64,000 bases of DNA from Chytriomyces cf. hyalinus JEL632 (taxonomy: Eukaryota; Chytridiomycota; Chytridiomycetes; Chytridiales; Chytriomycetaceae). The DNA lies in NCBI GenBank assembly GCA_025435555.1, contig JAIWWG010000016.1, positions 186,001 through 250,000 on the forward strand. Reading direction: 5' to 3'. The notes below the pieces were generated by a model. That model did not search any database, was not told the origin of the DNA, and was given only the letters and a program-made list of their open reading frames with translations. A program made the position numbers and the translations under genes. Of the stretch, positions 52,001-62,771 are shown one piece after another (position 1 is the first letter of the stretch; every line of letters begins with the position of its first letter).

Positions 52001-52743
52001 GTCTGGCTAGCCAAATCAAAAGCAGGTCTCGCTTTTCTCGCTCTTCTTCTCAGCAGAGCGGAAATCCTGAAGCAAGGTGGAGGCCTGCAACAGGGTCTCC
52101 GCCCACCCGGTGCTGATGACTTGGCGTTATGGTGAGAATCTGACCCATTTTGCTCAAAAAGTCCATCGTTCCGCCTTCTTTAAAGATGACATTGTTCAAT
52201 CACATACAATGTTTCTTCTGCGTTGGCGAATATGAATACGGGTGGCGAGTTGCTTGGAGGCTTCTTGCCATCTTCGTTATTTGGTTGCAAGCAGGGTTTC
52301 TGAGTCAACTCAGTCTCTCTCTAGAGTCAAACAAACATTTACACCTTTTCCCCGTTCCTGTCATCCATCATGTGTTTGTTATATCCTGTATCTGACTCAT
52401 GTCTCTTCCTTGCAGGACTGAGCTCTACAATTTTCTCTTCGCATCTCTGGAAGGGAATTTTGCCGCAATATTCCCGCCCACTCCATCGCCTGACGCAATC
52501 GATACCTCGAAACCTGCTGACGAAGTGTACATCTGGCAATTTTTGGCAGCAATGGCTGTTGGGGCAACTAGTGCAGACCATCAGCGTGTTCTTTTGACTG
52601 AAGTTCGAGACAAGATCTTCGAAACAAGTCGCCGCGGTAATGGCAGTGAGAATCCTGAAGACGTTCGGGCTTTGACGAATGTGAATTTGTTTCTCAATGC
52701 CCTGGGCCTTGGGATTGATGCAAGTCAGTTGGCGAACATGTAA
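49032..52743 (+). CDS. PAT1: mRNA decay and decapping activator Pat1
   Basis: Eight exons: 49032-49305, 49434-49514, 49772-50733, 50787-51051, 51115-51340, 51399-51470, 51718-52131, 52416-52743 (873 aa). The acidic N-terminus starts MSFFGFD and has the Pat1 box (MMSLEEIEAQMM). A long Gln/Pro/Met-rich middle follows, then the conserved C-terminal domain: MTQYEKETIAKIQIAQLVSE, DFYYQIYNLFKSS, LEGALGKISLTSVKNPRQLI and SKGKKAFSRLVPYLTPDQ. Pat1 bridges Lsm1-7, Dhh1 and Dcp2 in P bodies. The 63-nt intron 51052-51114 has no stop and would be read through in naive translation. Introns 2, 6 and 7 (257, 247, 284 nt) are four times the local norm and contain a shared repeat. Confidence 0.92.
49550..49717 (+). 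repeat. Intronic repeat copy A (PAT1 intron 2)
   Basis: About 168 bp inside the intron 49515-49771. It aligns along its whole length with copy C in intron 7, including exact blocks gttgcttggaggcttc (49628-49643 and 52249-52264) and a 22-bp block ending caaacaaacat (49696-49717 and 52317-52338). No terminal inverted repeat or target duplication is obvious by eye. Confidence 0.85.
51501..51590 (+). repeat. Intronic repeat copy B (PAT1 intron 6)
   Basis: About 90 bp recognisable inside the intron 51471-51717. It starts at the same ccgccttct as copy C and has a 24-bp exact match with it (51550-51573 and 52221-52244, core gttggcgaatatgaatac). After about 51590 the similarity fades. Confidence 0.8.
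52171..52338 (+). repeat. Intronic repeat copy C (PAT1 intron 7)
   Basis: About 168 bp inside the intron 52132-52415. It is the best link between the copies, matching A over its full length and B over its first half. All three copies are in the same orientation relative to the gene and lie at similar distances from their 5' splice sites (30-40 nt). Confidence 0.85.
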
Positions 52744-52891
52744 TTTTGGAAAAGTCAGTTTTTTTTAAGGATTCTTCCGGTTTTTTTCCCACCTTTTCAA
52801 TTTGCTGTTGCTGGAGCATAGTCAAGCCTATCTATTAAACTTGAACTGCAGTACATGACTGACTTATTTATTCAGGCGAAAAACACCAGAA

Positions 52892-55800
52892 TCATTGAAA
52901 TGTGGCCGAGTAAAACATGCTGCCACCAGACACTGAGCTTTCGGCCAGATCAGGTGGCGGTGCACTAGGAGTGGTAGAATCATCGGAACCATTGCCTTTC
53001 TGCAGGAGAGAAACGTTTTGAATAGATATAGCAGTCCCACTTCCCCCTCGTCCCGAAGCTGGCGAGGACTTCGTACTATTAACGCCTATTGAAGCACTCA
53101 TTAGATTCCCAGTGAAAGCCGGTGCAGATCGTGAAGTCGCAGGATCTCGCAAATGAGAGCTCAATAACGCTGCACTTGCGTCAACCACAACCGATGTACT
53201 CAACGACGCTGCTACCATGGTAGGTGTCACTGAATTGTATTGAGGAGTGACTACTGCTGGTCTGGATAAAGATGCCTGTTCTTGTGGTGGAAGCTGAAAC
53301 CCAATCGCGCTGGCCAAGGGCGTGTTTCCCTGTGAGGGAGAAAAAATTTTAAACTCGGATTCCTCAGCGTCCAGATCAGGCCCCGTCTCCAAGCTTAAGG
53401 GGTGAGGATTGATGCTTGGATCCGCTTCGTTTTCTTTGGCGGGGGATGCAGGGGTATCGGAGGATGGCGTTGAGCCAGCTCCATCTCCATCCTTGCCATA
53501 CACGCTGAACGTCATGGATCCATCGATAGAGCCCAAATCTCCACGACCGCTTCCACTACCTCCGCCACTTCCTTGACCGCCCAGACTTTCTGCCGTAGCA
53601 GCTGAATCTTCCAGCATCAAGGCACTTGCCGCGAGCCCAGTAGCCGTTTTCAATTCTTTTTTCTTTCTTGCAGAGTCTTTGGCCTTGATCCATTTTTCCT
53701 TGTACTTGGCAAGTTCTTGCTCTTGCTGATCATATTGCTCCTTCAATGCGTTCAACTCAAGTTCCAAACGATTCACTTTGCTGGAAAGTTGATCTTGAAC
53801 TTCAGCCGTCAATATACTGGAACCTTGACCATGCTTGGTTTTTGATCCTTCTCCTGGCAAGCTCATTTGTGACTGATTCAGTACGCTTGAAGAAGTTGGA
53901 GACAGTTGCCGGCCATGATTGGATTCGGAAGAGTTGTGTCGAGGAGGTAAGTGGGAGAAATGAGGACCCGCGTTTGATGGAACTCCAAATCGTTTTGCTT
54001 GCTTCTGAATATCCTGTCGAAATTGAATAATACTGCTTTTGAGCATATTATTTTCCTCGGCAGCCTGTGGATATTTGTCTAGACATTTGAGTGTCCACAA
54101 CAAAAACGCTACAAAAAAAAGTTGACACAACAAACCTTGTCCAAAACAGACACGCGCTTTGCGAGAAAGTCAACAGTTTGCTTCAACTGTTCATTTTCAA
54201 GCTGCAGTTCTTCATACGTTTTTCCACTAAAAAAAAATGCAATTGAGTTTTTCTTTCGGGAATTCAAGGAACAAAAAAAAACAGCCAAAAAATATACCGA
54301 GCTGCCGCTGAATTTCTCGTCTCGCCCACAGCCCTCATTTTTCTGGGAAGAGATAATCCTCCAGCAGCATTCATAGACGGTCCGCCTCCCATTCCGCGTG
54401 AATACTCCGAATTATCCACGCCGTCCAATGAAACAGCAGCACCACCTCTACCTCCTCCTTCGTCAAGCCGAACATCAACGCCTTCAGGATATACGTGATT
54501 TGGGTCATACCCATTTGCGCCCGTACCTCCCAAATACGATGCTGCAACGCCACTACTAGAGTTGAAGGTGTTGCTCGGAACAACAAAGTAAGAATTCAAC
54601 ATATTCGCGGTTGCGATGGATGATGACGGAGAGAGTTTCGAATGAGGCATTTGTTGTTGTTGATATTGCTGATTCTGATGTGCCGGTGACCCGGACGAAA
54701 TGGTGGTCATTGCCGGATGATTTGGAGGACTTTTAAAACCTTTCGCAAGAAGTGAATAAATACGGACATCATTGGTTTGCGGTCCGTGAAAAAAATGAGA
54801 ATTAAATTCGAAAGAGGCTAACCTTTCAGATGTTCAAACATTTGCGGCGATGGACCTTTTGAGGATCCCACAGACGGCGCGTACCCAGGCCTGCCTGGAA
54901 TCGAAGTACCTCTAACTCCAGAAGATGAATGTGAACCAGTGCTGCTGGTTGGCATAGGCATCGAAGAGGGATTCCATGCTTGCTGCTGCATTGCTTGCAA
55001 AGGTGCAGATGTCGAAATCGATATTTTTTGAACAAGGCTTTCAACCACATCCCAAAATTTATCGAATGGCGTTGCGTCTTCCGGTTGGTCAGAGTCCTTT
55101 TTTTGATTTCGAAGTGCGAGAAATTCGGTGAAAAAGCAACATTGTGTTGCGTTAAAATGGGGTTGGGAAATATGACAAGTTGTCGGGTGGGGGGCACTCT
55201 ACGTACAGTGGAGATTGGATTCCCTTGTGCATCCTCAAGCAAATAATATGAATTATCGATATTTTCTGGCATAAACTGTGTCGCGTTTAAAGGTGCGCGT
55301 GTAGCCTTGGCCTGATTCGCAGCGGCAAGATTTGGCGAATGTTTCAAACCCTGTTGACGAGACGCACTACTACTCGCCGGTGATCGTCCAAAAACAGAAG
55401 CATCAAGGCTTTCGACGGGAACAGTTGCCGGGGTAGCCGTGGATGGATCCGAGAAATTTGGATTTTGGTTTGTAGCACCAGCGAGTAAAAGTTGTGAGCC
55501 GTAACCTGATAGAGCATCTGTTCCTTCAAACGTGTTGGACCATAGATTCGAGGCTGGAGAATTTGAAGGTGAGGGCGGATTCGATCGAGTATAGTTTGTG
55601 ATTGGACTTGATTTCGAAACAGTTGGTGAAGGGCCAGAACGCCGTTTTGCAGCAGCGCTCGAGTTTGATTCCGCTGATTTCACTGCATGGGATATATGAG
55701 TATTTGAGCCTTCCGGAACTGTCGCAGCAGCCGCGGCGGCGGTGAAGCTACTCAAGTTTGCTGTTCTGGGTGGACCCGTCGTCGTCGCAAATGTTGCAGT

Positions 55801-56199
55801 CGTCGTTGCTGAAAATGCTTTCGCAGGCTGAGAAGAGTTGTCATTTGATGCAATTTTATCACCGCCGTTTGTGGCTGTGGATGAGTTTGTGGTGGAGTGG
55901 CGCCGCTGCAAAGCCTTTCCTTTGTTCGTGTGGTTCGCAAAGAGCATCCGCAGTGTCCGGCTTGACTCGGGATCACTTGCCACGGCCGTCGCGAGCAAGA
56001 ATTGCTCTTTGTGAGCAAGAGAGAGAGAGAAATGTAAGTACAATATGATGCAAAAAATACGGGGGGAGTAAAGCCCCCAATCCAAACCAGCTGCTCGGAA
56101 ATGCGCTTCAATTGCCTGGGCAAACTGTCCTGCATCTGTGTACGATTCCGCAGCCGCAGCAAATGCATTCGCTTTCGAGACGGCGCTTGATGTGTCCAT
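52892..56199 (-). CDS. MIT-domain and coiled-coil protein, NRBF2/Atg38-like
   Basis: Six exons: complement 56199-56088, 56006-55207, 55096-54823, 54739-54298, 54226-54136, 54064-52892 (963 aa, phases close). The N-terminus is MIT-like: AFAAAAESYTDAGQFAQAIE, AHFRAAEQFLLATAVASDPE, RTLRMLFANHTNKGKALQRR, as in NRBF2/Atg38, the fifth subunit of autophagic PI3-kinase complex I. A conserved-looking block TPFDKFWDVVESLVQKIS lies at about residue 312. A coiled coil (YEELQLENEQLKQTVDFLAK) follows near residue 550, and a second one (LELELNALKEQYDQQEQELA) lies near residue 675. The rest is Ser/Ala/Pro/Gln-rich and probably disordered. The match to NRBF2 rests on domain order, so the name is tentative; length is well above animal NRBF2. 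Confidence 0.7.
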
Positions 56200-56337
56200 C
56201 GTGGGGGAGGCGCCAATGTTCAGTTGTTTTTTTTTTTGAGACGCTTGTTTCCAGCGCTGGTAAAAAATGAATTTGATCGAAGAATGATTTTGTTTTTGTC
56301 CCAGACAGAATGCACAGCCCATCCTTGCTTGCACGGA

Positions 56338-58166
56338 TCACTGCAGGCCAAACAACTCCTCCGCATTCCGTGTACTCGCTGCTGCAACTACAGCCGCCTC
56401 AACCCCATACAATTCTGCAAGTTTCACCGCCACATGTCCGACAAGGGCTGGTTCGCACACTTTCGGAGCCGGCTTAATATTTCGAGGCAAAAGAAACGGC
56501 GCATCCGTCTCAATCAAAAGATGATCCAAAGGGATTTTGTGAGCAATGGCAGCCAGTCCACCTCCTCTCCCTTCTCGTTCATCGGTAACCCACCCAGTGA
56601 TTCCGATTGAAAGTCCCATGTCCAGGCACTTTTGCAAATGTTCCTCCGTCTCTCCAGTGTAACAATGCAATACTCCAAATAAGGCCGCGTCTGAATTGGA
56701 CGCATCTTGATTCACTGACTTGAATATATCCATAAACTCTACATGCGCCGACCGTTCGTGTAAAAAGAGGGGCATTTTGAGTTTCCTCGAAAGCCGCGCT
56801 TGAGCTTCAAAGAGCGTCAATTGGTCTTCGCGGGTGGAAAAGTTTCGGTCTAACCAGAAAGGATATTCAATGAGTAATGTTGATGTGACAAGGCTTGGTG
56901 GCAGGGCACTCACCAAAATCAAGCCCACATTCTCCAACTGCAACGACAACATCGCGATTATCTTGAATGAGACCTTCAAGGATTTGAATTACTCGTGTAG
57001 CACGTTCTTGAATAGGGATGTTAAGATCTGTTTCGCTTGCAACAACTCCTGCCAACCGTCCGGCTTCTTCCAGCGCCCGCCCAGAGTCATGCGGGTGAAC
57101 ACCGACAGTACACCAAAGCCGTGGATACATTTCAGGTTCCTTCTCCCAAAGAACGTTTAAGTCCCTGCACAGTGAAATAGCTTCGCGACTCCCTTTAACA
57201 CTTGTTCCCGTAATAAAAATGTGCCGCACATTTGCTGCAGTTCGCGCTTTCGAAAGAATTTGCGGCAGACTGTCTCTTGTAAACGGGGTATGAGCAAGAT
57301 TCGCGCCAATGTCAACGAGAGGGCCAATGTCTGGTGGTGGTGGAGGAGGAGCACGAGGCTGATTTTTCTTTGATGGTGGCGGTTGGGATGGCTGCTGCTT
57401 AGGGGGACGTGGTTTATTCGTGTTTTGTGATTGCTTTTCACCAGCATTCGATTCATTCGATTGGGGTGCAGCATTGGATATTTTGGGCTTTGCTGATTTT
57501 CGGTTTTCAGCTGGAGTGGGCAGAAACAAGTGACCTTGTTCGAGAAACTTTCTTGCGGCTGCCGCGATATTGCGTGAATCGTCGATACCACTTTTGGACG
57601 AGAGTTGGCTTCAGTGAAAAATGGCAAAGACGGAGCCGCCTTCAAACTTCAACACAGGTCTACCTGTGATGCCTTCCAACAATTTCAAGTCCAAAATGAT
57701 CCAGCAAGTCCGGAAGACCAGTGAAATTGCGTGCTTGAGAAGCGATTTTGATATTGCACCACTGCTGCAACACTTTTGGGGTTTGGGTGATGCGCAGAGT
57801 CTTGAGTTGCGCTGGGAGCATTCTCAGCAAGTCCCAGTGCCCGCACGTCACAAACAGGGTATTGGATTCGGTCAAGTTGTTTTCCGCAAGAAACTGGAGA
57901 AACTGGTCCCAAACGACCTTGAATACAGGAGCCTCGTCGACCGTCTCTTGTTGGATGCCAGTCAGGCCCGTGCAGAACGGCGTCAAGGTCGGATGGAACG
58001 TTGGCTTCACGTATGAGTGAAACTCTTTGACGACTGGAAACAGCGGCTGCGCAGTGTCAATGACAACCATGGGGAACTCGATAATCTCTTGCGGAGACAG
58101 CTTTACAGAGTCGTCGCAGGTTGCTTCAAAGTCCAGCACGGCGAGGTACCTGAATTGCTGCAGCAT
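56338..58166 (-). CDS. Fusion of ERI-type 3'-5' exonuclease and TatD DNase
   Basis: Three exons: complement 58166-57664, 57590-56914, 56849-56338 (563 aa). Residues 1-190 are a DEDDh exonuclease of the ERI1/ERI3 group: YLAVLDFEATCDD, LTPFCTGLTGIQQETVDEAP, TCGHWDLLRMLP, and GRHHSGIDDSRNIA formed across the first splice. A Pro/Lys/Asn-rich linker follows. Residues about 260-563 are a TatD metallonuclease: VDIGANLAHTPFTRD, CTVGVHPHDS, VAVGECGLDFDRNFS, MPLFLHERSAH, VLHCYTGETEEHL, LLIETDAPFLLP. The two halves share one uninterrupted exon (57590-56914), and the TatD part has no ATG of its own before its conserved core. Start 58166 (MLQQFRYL) is chosen because similarity begins there; an in-frame Met exists at 58241. 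Confidence 0.85.
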
Positions 58167-58216
58167 TTTCTTTGCGGAATTTAACTTTAACGTGGTGATA
58201 CAGAGTTGTTTGGGTC

Positions 58217-59414
58217 GTGTGCCTTCCAGGCAACTGTTCATGCTGTCAGAGGCACGAGCTCACGATCCAGGCGCTTCAACTTTCCATTCAGTCGCTTCAA
58301 CAGCACATGCTCTATGAAGCCAATTCCTATCGCAAGCTGCTTCAAATGAAACCGTTGACGAGCGTTGACAGCTCATTCCTCAACCTGTCGAAACCCCCGG
58401 TTTCGACTTCAGCTACAGCTTGCCCGTCTATCGAAGCGTCACCCTCAATTCTAGCGATGCACTCGAGACCAACCCTCGAATCCATGCCACCAGAATCCTC
58501 GACCGAATCGCATCATCTGTATACGGCCCTGACATTCTGTGATTGTGCCATGCGGTCCGCCACTACAAATACATATCCCAAGCCATGTTTGACTATGGGC
58601 GTGAAGTTAAAACACATGATGGGGAGCCAAGAGTTCCTGTTGAAGTTAACTTTTGGCCCCGCTCTACCTGCGACTACCTTCTGCGGACAAGCCATTTGAA
58701 CGAACGCCACCTGTTGCTATTTCTCGCCTGCATGCGCTTCAGAACTATTCAAATAGTATCGCGAGACATGGCGGACATACAATGATTGATGATTTGTCGG
58801 GGATGGAGACCATGTTGGGTGCGATCCCTGATAACCTCGAAGTGTTGGTCCACCACGCAAAACCAGCTGCCGGCACGGACGAATTCTTTGGCGCAATGTA
58901 CAAGACCAAAAAGAACATATGGGAGCTGAGTCTTGAGGATGACTACTTCGAGCATTGCGCAATTGACCCACCGTCGGTTGACATGACAGCAAAGTGGTTG
59001 GTGAAGCTGCCAATCCACAGGCTTCTATTAATGAGTTACAGGAGCATTCCAACGGAAATACTGGATGTGCTTCATCTGATGCCACTGCTTGACTCTCTGC
59101 ACGTCCCAAATCTGGAAGACTGTCATGACATTGCTTTTTCTGACTGCAAGATGCTAAAGAAGCTCTCTCTTTCGAGAGTGTTTATTGGGGAGGAGAGCCC
59201 CAAACAGCTGGTGCAGCAAGTGGTGGATATCTTGAAACCAACCAAGATTCAGCAAGTGGCAACATTCCTACCAGTCAGTTGGCAGATGATTCTGCGAGAT
59301 GAATTGAGGGTTTTGATAGCTCCCTTGTTTCGGCGACGTGGATGGCGCGAAGTTCCTGAACGCGTTTGGCCCGGGTTCCCGTCAAAGCATATTTTTTGCA
59401 GCCGGTCTAAATAA
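58217..59414 (+). pseudogene. Broken F-box family gene, copy 1
   Basis: Three reading frames in succession match the same protein family as copies 2 and 3. The N-terminal module (NCSCCQRHELTIQALQ, SIQSLQQHMLYEANSYRKLL) is followed by a linker and an F-box (LESMPPE...LDRIAS). The middle is CHAVRHYKYISQAMFDYG, and the C-terminal part carries MTAKWLVKLPIH and LRRs ending FCSRSK at 59414. A one-base deletion lies in the F-box after MPPE (about 58493), an in-frame TGA lies before CHAVRH (58540-58542), and another frame change lies near 58650-58710. No ATG precedes the N-terminal module in frame. F-box proteins recruit substrates to SCF ubiquitin ligases. Confidence 0.75.
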
Positions 59415-59524
59415 ATGCGATATTGCCTCTGACTGTCTTTTGTAACACTGATTCCTGCACTCACTGAAGCCTTCTCGGGTGCTGTCCAATCCTCGTCGGT
59501 TGTTGCCTTGTGCTTCCTTATTAT

Positions 59525-60618
59525 ATGCCCGACTGCCTGCTGCCACAGGCTCGAACTTGCGATCCAGCTTTCGATTCAGTCGCTTCAACAGCAGATGCTC
59601 AATGACGCCAATTCCTTCCGCAAGCTGCTTCAAATGCCGCTGCTAACGAGCGTCGACAGCCTTGCGAAAACATGAGTCTCATCTACTGCTCATCTTGACA
59701 TCGCACCCTCAACAGAAGCGATGCCCTCGAGATCTAGGCTCGAATCCATGCCGCCCGAAATCCTCGACCGAATCGCATCGTTTGTGACTGGTGGCAGCAT
59801 CCTGCAGCTATGCCACGCAGTTCGACACTACAAGTACATCTCCCAGTCAATGTTTGACTTTGGGCATCCGCTTCCAACACGCAATCGACCGCAACCTTTG
59901 GATGTCTCTTTATGGCCGTGTGTTTTTCTGGGAGAATCTCCTGTCGAGCTGCCGTTTTTGGCTCAACAAGCATGGCAGATATACGAGAATCGATGATTCA
60001 CCTGGGACGGATGCCTTTTTGGGCGCACTTCCCGAAAACATCAACCTGTCAGTATGGCACGCAATGCCAGCAGCTGGCATGGACGAATTCTTTTCAGCGG
60101 TATACAATGCCAAAAAGATTATTCGGGAGCTGGATTTCGAAGTCGACTACTTTGATCGCTGCGAATCTGAGCCAGTGTCGCTTAATATGACAGCAAAGTG
60201 GCTCGTCAAGCTTCCTATCCATAATCTTCGATTCACGAGTATTCCGAGACTTCCGACGCAAATAATGGGCGTGCTCCATCTGATGCCAATGCTTGGCTCG
60301 CTGCAGTTGCCAAGTCTTGGAGACTGTGGCGCGGTCGCTTTGTCTGAATGCAGGTTGCTGAAAAAACTGTCGATTGCACAAGTGTTTCATGGGGAGGCAA
60401 GTCCGGAGGAGCTCATGCAGAAAGTGGTCAATCTTGTGAAACCAACCAGCATTCAGCAAGTAACTCTACAGCTACCTTCCATTTGGCAGACAATTCTGCG
60501 TGATGATTTGAAGCGTTCGATATCTGCGTTGTTTCTGCGAAATGGATGGCGCGAGCGTCCTGAACGTCTTGAAACACTGAATTCTTCAATATTTTTTGTA
60601 TGCAGGAGGTGTAAATAA
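59525..60618 (+). pseudogene. Broken F-box family gene, copy 2
   Basis: The N-terminal module is present but degraded (CPTACCHRLELAIQLSIQSL, QQQMLNDANSFRKLLQ) and runs into TGA at about 59671. A second frame starts MPSRSRLESMPPEILDRIAS (59721) and holds a good F-box (GGSILQLCHAVRHYKYISQS). It then loses frame near 59950-59990, where about 45 bp present in the other copies is missing. The long third frame carries TRIDDSPGTDAFLGALPE, MTAKWLVKLPIHNLRF and ends SSIFFVCRRCK at 60618. If re-initiated at 59721, only a truncated F-box protein would result. Confidence 0.7.
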
Positions 60619-60687
60619 ATCCGGCAGTATCCTCTTGCCAGTGTATTTTGCATGCAAGGGGCAAGAGACGAGTGGCTGTTAAATTGA

Positions 60688-60706
60688 CCAATCAAACGTG
60701 TCCAAC
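60688..60706 (+). promoter_or_regulatory. Possible ER-stress-like element upstream of calreticulin
   Basis: CCAAT, nine bases containing CGTG, then CCAAC (60688-60706), about 125 bp before the calreticulin start. The animal ERSE is CCAAT-N9-CCACG, so the spacing is exact but the second half matches only partly. Chance similarity is quite possible. Confidence 0.25.
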
Positions 60707-60829
60707 CAGAAAATAAACCAACAGAAAAACATTGTAAAAACATGTGAGCCAACACCCGCGCATTCGTGCCCAACTACAGCAACTCCACCGCATCCACCGA
60801 GCGCTAACGAGCCCACTTTAAACAGAGAT

Positions 60830-62433
60830 ATGGTCAACTTTGCAACTATTGCTTCAACCCTGCTCGCCGCTCTGCCCCTCGCATCCGCGACTGTCTACTT
60901 CCAGGAGACCTTTGCCGGTAACACTGCTCTTGCTCAATTCGCTAGATCCCATTCATCGCCATAACATCCACAATTCTCGGACATTCGCAGGCGACAAGCT
61001 GCCGGCAAGATGGGTCCAATCTGAATCGAAAGATGACTACGGCAAATTCAAAGTCACGGCCGGAAAGTTCTTTGCCGATTCGAAAGCGTCCCGTGGTCTT
61101 CAAACGAGCCAGGACGCCAAATTCTACGCAATGTCGGCGCCGCTTGACAAGGAGTTTGACAACAAGGGCAAAGACCTTGTGCTGCAGTTTACCGCAAAGT
61201 TTGAGCAGAACATTGGTGAGATCTTTATTTACTTGTCACGGGATGTGAGTGCCTGTGTTGGAACAAGTGTGTTTAAATTTAATGTTTCACAGACTGCGGC
61301 GGTGGTTACATCAAACTGTTGCCCAAGTTCGAAGCAAAGACGTTCAACGGCGACACTCCCTACTCCATCATGTTTGGCCCAGACATTTGCGGCTACGACA
61401 AAAAGATCCACGCAATCATCACCTACAAGGGAAAGAACCATCTCATCAAAAAGACCATCACTCCTGGAAGCGATCAGTTGACTCGTGAGTTGCCTCTTTG
61501 ATCTCTTTTATGAATCGCGAATTTGTGGGATTGTTAACGAGACTTGTTAATTTAGACCAATACACGTTCGTTCTCCACCCCGACCAAACTTACTCGATCC
61601 TCCTCGACGGCGAGACGAAAGAGTCTGGATCTATTCTTGAGTCATGGGACCTTCTCCCACCTAAAAAGATCAAGGACCCCAACGCTTCCAAGGTGGGTCA
61701 TTTCTCCAACCACTCGAAACCCTCCCCACACACAACTAATCCCATATGAAACTATTCAGCCAAGCGACTGGGTCGATGAAGCCGAAATTTCTGACCCCAC
61801 TGACAAAAAGCCCGCCAACTGGGACGATATCCCTGCCACGATCGTAGACCCCGATGCCGAGAAGCCCGAAGACTGGGATGATGAGATGGATGGAGAGTGG
61901 GAAGCGCCAAAGATTTCGAACCCTGAATACAAGGGTGAATGGGTTGCCAACGTAAGAATTTACCCTGTGGAAATTCTATCCCTCGACCACTGACGTGTAC
62001 AAAAAATTTTCAAACAGAAAATCCCCAACCCCGCCTACAAGGGCGCATGGGTCCACCCAGAAATCGACAACCCCGAGTTTAAGGAGGACGCCGAAATTTA
62101 CGCGTTCAAGAACGGTCACGTTGGTTTCGACCTGTGGCAAGTCAAGTCCGGAACCATCTTTGACAACATTATCGTGACGGACAGTCTCGATGAGGCCAAG
62201 GAGTTTGCCAAAAAGACATTCGATGACCTGAAGAATGCTGAGAAGGAAGCCAAGGTTTGTTTCGTTTGTATAAATCTGTTAAATTTATACTCATTTCTTG
62301 TACACAGGACAAGCTGGATGAGAAGGAAAAGAAGGAGGCGGAGGAGAAGGAGAAGGCAGAAAAGAAGGATGATGCCAAGAGCGCAGATGCCGAAGAAGTC
62401 AGCGCAGATGAAGATGAACACGCTGAACTCTGA
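60830..62433 (+). CDS. CALR: Calreticulin
   Basis: Seven exons: 60830-60917, 60991-61215, 61293-61484, 61556-61692, 61760-61951, 62018-62254, 62308-62433 (398 aa). A signal peptide ([20 protein letters not shown]) is followed by the lectin domain ([45 protein letters not shown]). The P-domain repeats come next ([53 protein letters not shown]), then [18 protein letters not shown] and an acidic Lys/Glu C-domain with no membrane span. It ends in HAEL, an HDEL-like ER retrieval signal. It is a Ca2+-binding lectin chaperone for N-glycoproteins in the ER lumen. Most Dikarya have only membrane calnexin, so a soluble calreticulin fits an early-diverging fungus. It lies between broken F-box genes but is itself intact. 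Confidence 0.95.
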
Positions 62434-62503
62434 ACATGACAGTCGCTTCTCATTGAGTCGTTTTGTTTTTCGCGTTATAAAAACCTTTATGATATCTTGA
62501 TTT

Positions 62504-62641
62504 TCAGCTGTCAATGCTCGTCAACAGTGGCATTTGAAGCAGATTGTGGAGGGAGTTCACTTCATTCAGCATATGCTGTTGAAGCGCTTGGATCGTCCGC
62601 TCGTGTCGCTGGCAGCATGGACAGTTTGCTGGGGAGTTCAT
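62504..62641 (-). pseudogene. F-box family N-terminal module, truncated fragment
   Basis: Complement 62641-62504 reads MNSPANCPCCQRHERTIQAL, QQHMLNEVNSLHNLLQMPLL, TSIDS and then stops. It is the N-terminal module of the same family as copies 1-3. No F-box or LRR part follows: the next DNA is the calreticulin 3' end. It is the remnant of a fourth copy. Confidence 0.7.
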
Positions 62642-62771
62642 TTTTAACCGTTGAAAAATTGCATCCACGCTTTCATCGCCGACGATAAAAATCCAACAAC
62701 GGATCGTTTCGAAGATATATTGAGCAAGGTACCACCGAACGCGCATACATCGCGCTCTTTATTCACGACAT

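Noticed and set aside
56867-57529. TatD gene lacking a start codon, as a separate pseudogene
   Set aside because: The frame continues upstream into the conserved end of the exonuclease, and the spliced fusion explains the missing ATG.
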